36,445 bases of DNA, from contig QEVJ01000054.1 in the NCBI GenBank assembly GCA_003576845.1, forward strand, positions 1-36,445. Reading direction: 5' to 3'. This DNA comes from Planctomycetota bacterium (GTDB lineage Bacteria > Planctomycetota > Planctomycetia > Pirellulales > PLA5). Positions 33,555 to 36,445 of the stretch are shown piece by piece. Position 1 is the stretch's first letter; the number at the start of each line of letters is the position of its first letter. The translations under genes were made by a program, and so were the position numbers. The notes below the pieces were generated by a model that saw only the letters and a program-made list of their open reading frames with translations, was not told where the DNA came from and ran no database searches.

Positions 33555-35135
33555 TTACGTCCACAGATTCCGATCCAGCATCCGGTAGTTGATCGCTTCG
33601 CTCAAGTGGTTTGCGGCGATGGTGGCGGCTGCGTCTAGGTCGGCGATGGTTCGGGCTACTCGGAGGACTTTGTCGTGGGCGCGGGCGGAGAGGCCGAGGT
33701 CGGACATGGCGGCTTTTAGGATGTTTTGGGCGGGTTCGTCGATTGCGGCGTGTTGGCGGAGTTGGCGGTGGTTCATGTGGGCGTTGTATCGCGTGCTCGT
33801 GCCCCGGTAGCGCTCGCGTTGGATTTGCCGGGCGCGTTCGACTTGCTCGCGCATGGTTTGGCTGGACGTGCCGGGGGTTTGGCTGGCGAGCTCTTTGTAA
33901 GGGACGGCCGGAACTTCGATGTGAATGTCGATGCGGTCCAGGAGCGGGCCGGAGATTTTGGCCATGTAGCGCTCGATCTGTGGGACCGTGCAGTGGCATT
34001 GGCGGTTCGGGTCGGTGCGATAGCCGCAGGGGCACGGGTTGAGCGCGGCGATTAGCATGATGCTGGCGGGGAAGGTGCTGCTGGCCAACGCGCGGCTGAT
34101 CGTGACGGTGCCTTCTTCGAGCGGCTGGCGGAGGACTTCGAGCGTCTGGCGGTTGAACTCGGGCAGTTCGTCGAGAAACAGGACGCCGTTGTGCGAGAGG
34201 CTGATTTCGCCGGGGGTGGGCGTGCTGCCGCCGCCGACAAGGCCGGCGTTGGAGATCGTGTGGTGCGGCGAGCGATAGGGCCGCGTGGCCATCAGCGGTT
34301 GGCCTTCTTTCAAGAGGCCCATGGCGCTGTAGATGCGGGTGGTTTCGATCGACTCGCCGGCGGAGAGCGTGGGCATGATTGTGGGGACGCGTTTGGCGAG
34401 CATCGTTTTGCCAGAGCCGGGCGGGCCGAGCATCAGGAGGTTGTGGCTGCCGGCGGCGGCGATGGTGAGGGCGCGTTTGGCCATTTCCTGGCCGCGGACA
34501 TCGGCGAAGTCGACGTCGTAGCGGGAGAACTCGTGGAACCACTGGTCGATGCGGGGCGGGGTGGGTTCGATTTCGAGCTGGCCGGAGAGAAAGGCGACGG
34601 CTTCGGCGAGGCTGCTGACCGGGATGACTTCGACGGCGTCGACGACGGCGGCTTCGCGAGCGCTGGCGGCGGGAACGATCAGGCCGCGAAGCTTTTTGTG
34701 CTCACCGTTGTGGGCCGCGGCTTGTTTGGCGGTATTGGCTTGCTTCGCGGCGGAGATGGCCATCGAGAGAGCGCCCTTCACCGGTCGCGTGCTGCCTTCG
34801 AGGGCGAGTTCGCCGACGATGGCGTATTGGTCGAAAAGGTCGCTGGCGAGTTGCCCGCTGCCGGCGAGCATGCCGAGAGCGATGGGGAGATCGAAGGAGG
34901 CAGCTTGCTTGGGAAGCTCGGCGGGAGCGAGGTTGATGACGATGCGGTCGTTGGGGCGCATGAAGCCCGAGTTGACGATGGCCCGCTCGATGCGATGGAC
35001 GCTTTCCTTGACGGCGGCTTCGGGGAGGCCGACGAGGATGGTTTTGGGCAGGGCGCCGGGGGAGACGTCGACCTCGACCTCGACGGGCGCGGCGTCGATG
35101 CCGAGGAGCGAGTAGGTGTTGAGTTTGGCGAGCAT
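33555..35135 (-). CDS. comM: YifB/ComM family Mg-chelatase-like AAA+ ATPase
   Basis: 526 residues, full length for the family. An N-terminal Lon-protease-like (ChlI) domain at about 1-170 contains VGLPEAAVKESVHRIE and RIVINLAPAELPKQ. A linker is followed by the AAA+ Mg-chelatase domain at about 200-400, with Walker A LGPPGSGKTMLA, Walker B GVLFLDELPEF and the family signature FPASIMLIAALNPCPCGY, which supplies two of the zinc-type cysteines. The C-terminal lid domain (about 420-526) includes LSARAHDKVLRVARTIADL. ComM homologues are hexameric helicases that promote branch migration of DNA taken up during natural transformation. The ATG at 35135 has no ribosome site; a C-rich leader encoded by a heptanucleotide array lies just upstream. 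The AT-rich defence-like island lies immediately downstream. Confidence 0.95.
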   Translation of the reverse strand: MLAKLNTYSLLGIDAAPVEVEVDVSPGALPKTILVGLPEAAVKESVHRIERAIVNSGFMRPNDRIVINLAPAELPKQAASFDLPIALGMLAGSGQLASDLFDQYAIVGELALEGSTRPVKGALSMAISAAKQANTAKQAAAHNGEHKKLRGLIVPAASAREAAVVDAVEVIPVSSLAEAVAFLSGQLEIEPTPPRIDQWFHEFSRYDVDFADVRGQEMAKRALTIAAAGSHNLLMLGPPGSGKTMLAKRVPTIMPTLSAGESIETTRIYSAMGLLKEGQPLMATRPYRSPHHTISNAGLVGGGSTPTPGEISLSHNGVLFLDELPEFNRQTLEVLRQPLEEGTVTISRALASSTFPASIMLIAALNPCPCGYRTDPNRQCHCTVPQIERYMAKISGPLLDRIDIHIEVPAVPYKELASQTPGTSSQTMREQVERARQIQRERYRGTSTRYNAHMNHRQLRQHAAIDEPAQNILKAAMSDLGLSARAHDKVLRVARTIADLDAAATIAANHLSEAINYRMLDRNLWT

Positions 35136-35143
35136 GGAGGTGC

Positions 35144-35200
35144 GGGGCGCGGGATTCGGGATTCGGGATTCGGGGCTGGGGACTGGGGCTGGGGCTGGGG
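35144..35200. repeat. Tandem heptanucleotide array upstream of comM
   Basis: Starting at 35144: GGGGCGC, GGGATTC three times, GGGGCTG, GGGACTG, then shorter GGGCTG units. On the transcribed strand of comM this gives a C-rich leader beginning nine bases before the ATG; the opposite strand has many G3-G4 runs that could form quadruplexes. The rest of the 300-base spacer to the isomerase-like gene (35201-35435) has no recognised element. Confidence 0.75.
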
Positions 35201-35435
35201 AAACGGGTGTTCACCATTTTGGCTGGCTTGGCGCAGGCTCGCAAGCGTTGCGCCGGTGCGCGAGCGCGGCGGCGCGGTTTGCGGACGCGATTAGATCGCG
35301 CGCGGAGGGAGGTTTCCGCAGTCGCGCGGCGTGTAGCGTCCGTCGCGGACGAGGCGGTTGGTTCCGCGTGTTGGAGACGGGTGCGCGCGAGCGGGGCGGA
35401 AGTCGGGCGGCTTGCGCTACGACCTTGATGCGAGA

Positions 35436-36182
35436 TTAGAGGAGGCTTTCGAGCAGCAGCCGCATCTTGCGCATTTCGCCGGCGTGGTCGACGTCTTCCA
35501 TGGGGGCGATATGGACGACCAGGGCGCGGCGGTAATTCTCCTTGGCGAGTTCGGAGATCAGGCGGCCGTATTCGATTTCGCCCTGGCCGACGCGGACCTG
35601 GAAGTGGTCCTTGGTCGAGTCGCGGAGGTGGACGTTGACGACGTATTTCATCACCTGACGATACTTGCCGCCGCGCAAGGGGCCGGCGACGTAATGGCTG
35701 GGATCGAGGGTGAGGCCGAGGCCTTTAACCTGATCGCAGAGGACGACGGCCGTGTCGGGGTTTTCGGTGAGGCAGCCGATTTGCGTCTTGAGGCCGACGA
35801 GGACGCCTTCGAGCGTGGCGATGGCGTGCAGGCGGCGGAGGCGCTCGATTTCTTCGTTGAACGGCGTGCCCAACTCGGCGGCGGGAACGACGAGCGTGAC
35901 GACCTTCATCGCCTTCGCGAGACGGCAACAAGCCTGAAACTGCTGGTAATACTCTTCGCCGGTGGCGGTGAAGTCGAGGCTCAGGCTGACCGTGGTCAGC
36001 CGCGTCGAGCGACAGAACATCAGGGCCTTGTCGAATTCGGCGGCCACTTGCGAGGGGCGGAGTTGGTTGCTTTGCTCGTGGATCGCAACCTCGACGCTCG
36101 TGTATTCGAGGTCGACGAGCCGCTCGAACGCGGCCGGTAGGGAAAGCTCCGGAAAACACTCCGTTGACGCAGCAACAATCAC
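35436..36182 (-). CDS. Sugar phosphate isomerase/epimerase-like TIM-barrel protein
   Basis: A 248-residue AP-endonuclease-2/xylose-isomerase-like TIM barrel. Successive strands are visible: VEVAIHEQ (about 30-37), TTVSLSLDF (about 63-71), VVTLVVPA (about 94-101), VGLKTQIG, LGLTLDPSHYVAG (about 158-170, with the metal-site Asp/His pair), VVNVHLRD (about 183-190, second His/Asp) and ALVVHIAP. The conserved acidic and histidine residues fit a divalent-metal isomerase or epimerase; the true substrate is not readable. The start is GTG (36180-36182) with an excellent AAAGGAGT site nine bases away. The proposed length is short compared with many family members (270-300 residues) but the barrel appears complete. 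It lies in the same direction as comM but 300 bases upstream, so co-transcription is uncertain. Confidence 0.85.
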   Translation of the reverse strand: MIVAASTECFPELSLPAAFERLVDLEYTSVEVAIHEQSNQLRPSQVAAEFDKALMFCRSTRLTTVSLSLDFTATGEEYYQQFQACCRLAKAMKVVTLVVPAAELGTPFNEEIERLRRLHAIATLEGVLVGLKTQIGCLTENPDTAVVLCDQVKGLGLTLDPSHYVAGPLRGGKYRQVMKYVVNVHLRDSTKDHFQVRVGQGEIEYGRLISELAKENYRRALVVHIAPMEDVDHAGEMRKMRLLLESLL

Positions 36183-36346
36183 CGTCGGGACTCCTTTATG
36201 GCACAGCGGCTTGCGGGCCGCGAAACGTCGATAGCAGGCGGCACGATAATGTACCGCGGGCGGCGACTCGGAGGCAACACCGACGCGCCTAAGAGGCTAT
36301 CCGGGGTTTGGGCGTCACGATTGTAGGTGGGAAAATCGGCTGTGAA

Positions 36347-36375
36347 TTGGTACTGTCTGTCGGATTGCCTATTTT
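36347..36375 (+). promoter_or_regulatory. Possible housekeeping-type promoter
   Basis: TTGGTA and TATTTT are separated by 17 bases, ending 26 bases before the ATG of the gene at the right edge. Each hexamer matches the consensus at four of six positions. The rest of the 219-base divergent spacer shows no repeat. Confidence 0.4.
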
Positions 36376-36401
36376 CCGCTTTGATTGCAGGAGGTTTGGC
36401 C

Positions 36402-36445
36402 ATGGAAGGTCGCGTTTGTCCGGAGGGGATGTCGGCTGAGCAGTT
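36402..36445 (+). CDS. Start of an unidentified gene (partial, right edge)
   Basis: ATG at 36402 is preceded by a strong GGAGG ribosome site seven bases away (36390-36394) and a promoter-like pair further upstream. Only 14 codons are seen (MEGRVCPEGMSAEQ); the product cannot be identified. It is divergent from the isomerase-like gene. Confidence 0.6.
   Translation, partial: MEGRVCPEGMSAEQ

Noticed and set aside
34191-35294. 367-codon Gly/Asp-rich frame on plus
   Set aside because: Exact antisense of comM, which has all its family motifs.

Overview
This window looks like chromosomal DNA of a planctomycete, most likely of the Pirellulales type. That is an inference from gene content: hpnC-hpnD-hpnE squalene genes, two ECF sigma factors, a YfbK-like VWA protein, a zinc-ribbon M48 peptidase, high GC with strong G/C third positions, frequent weak Shine-Dalgarno sites, and spacers full of short repeats. 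No rRNA, tRNA, CRISPR array or transposase gene was seen.

Layout. 1-2284 (minus): an ECF sigma factor followed by a VWA-domain protein that runs off the left edge. 2471-5858 (minus): hpnC, hpnD and hpnE with 4-base overlaps, which make squalene from farnesyl diphosphate; ispH, from the upstream isoprenoid (MEP) pathway, is divergent at 6002-6940. 7069-8142 (minus): a divergent APH-fold protein. 8483-16986 (plus): a three-gene module of a YqiJ-like membrane protein, a YqiK-like flotillin and a 1786-residue DUF3686/AAA+ 'DNA repair' ATPase. Facing it at 17162-22002 (minus) is a YhaO/YhaN (SbcD/SbcC-like) nuclease-ATPase pair. 22237-24705 (plus): membrane M48 peptidase with an N-terminal zinc ribbon. 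24873-26849 (minus): a small MscS-type channel, an 85-residue membrane protein and a second ECF sigma factor. 27394-29124 (plus): a thiamine-diphosphate 2-oxo acid decarboxylase, then a short membrane ORF and a lipid-anchor-like hypothetical protein.

30021-30800 is a 780-base stretch without a convincing gene, rich in possible RNA structure. It is followed by a small AT-richer island at 30801-33399: a SPPY-type DNA methyltransferase (plus) whose stop codon directly abuts the stop codon of a convergent DUF262 gene (minus), which itself overlaps an upstream nucleotidyltransferase-fold gene. This resembles a compact, possibly undescribed modification-based defence cassette. It sits immediately downstream of comM/yifB (33555-35135). 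The window ends with a TIM-barrel sugar isomerase-like gene (minus) and the start of another gene on plus.

Two kinds of non-coding structure stand out. Six arrays of tandem heptanucleotides (period 7, different unit in each array) sit at or next to gene ends, one of them inside the 3' end of a sigma-factor gene. Five different long inverted-repeat elements occupy intergenic spacers. The two best candidates for an undescribed system are the methyltransferase/DUF262/nucleotidyltransferase island and the YqiJ-flotillin-DUF3686 module.
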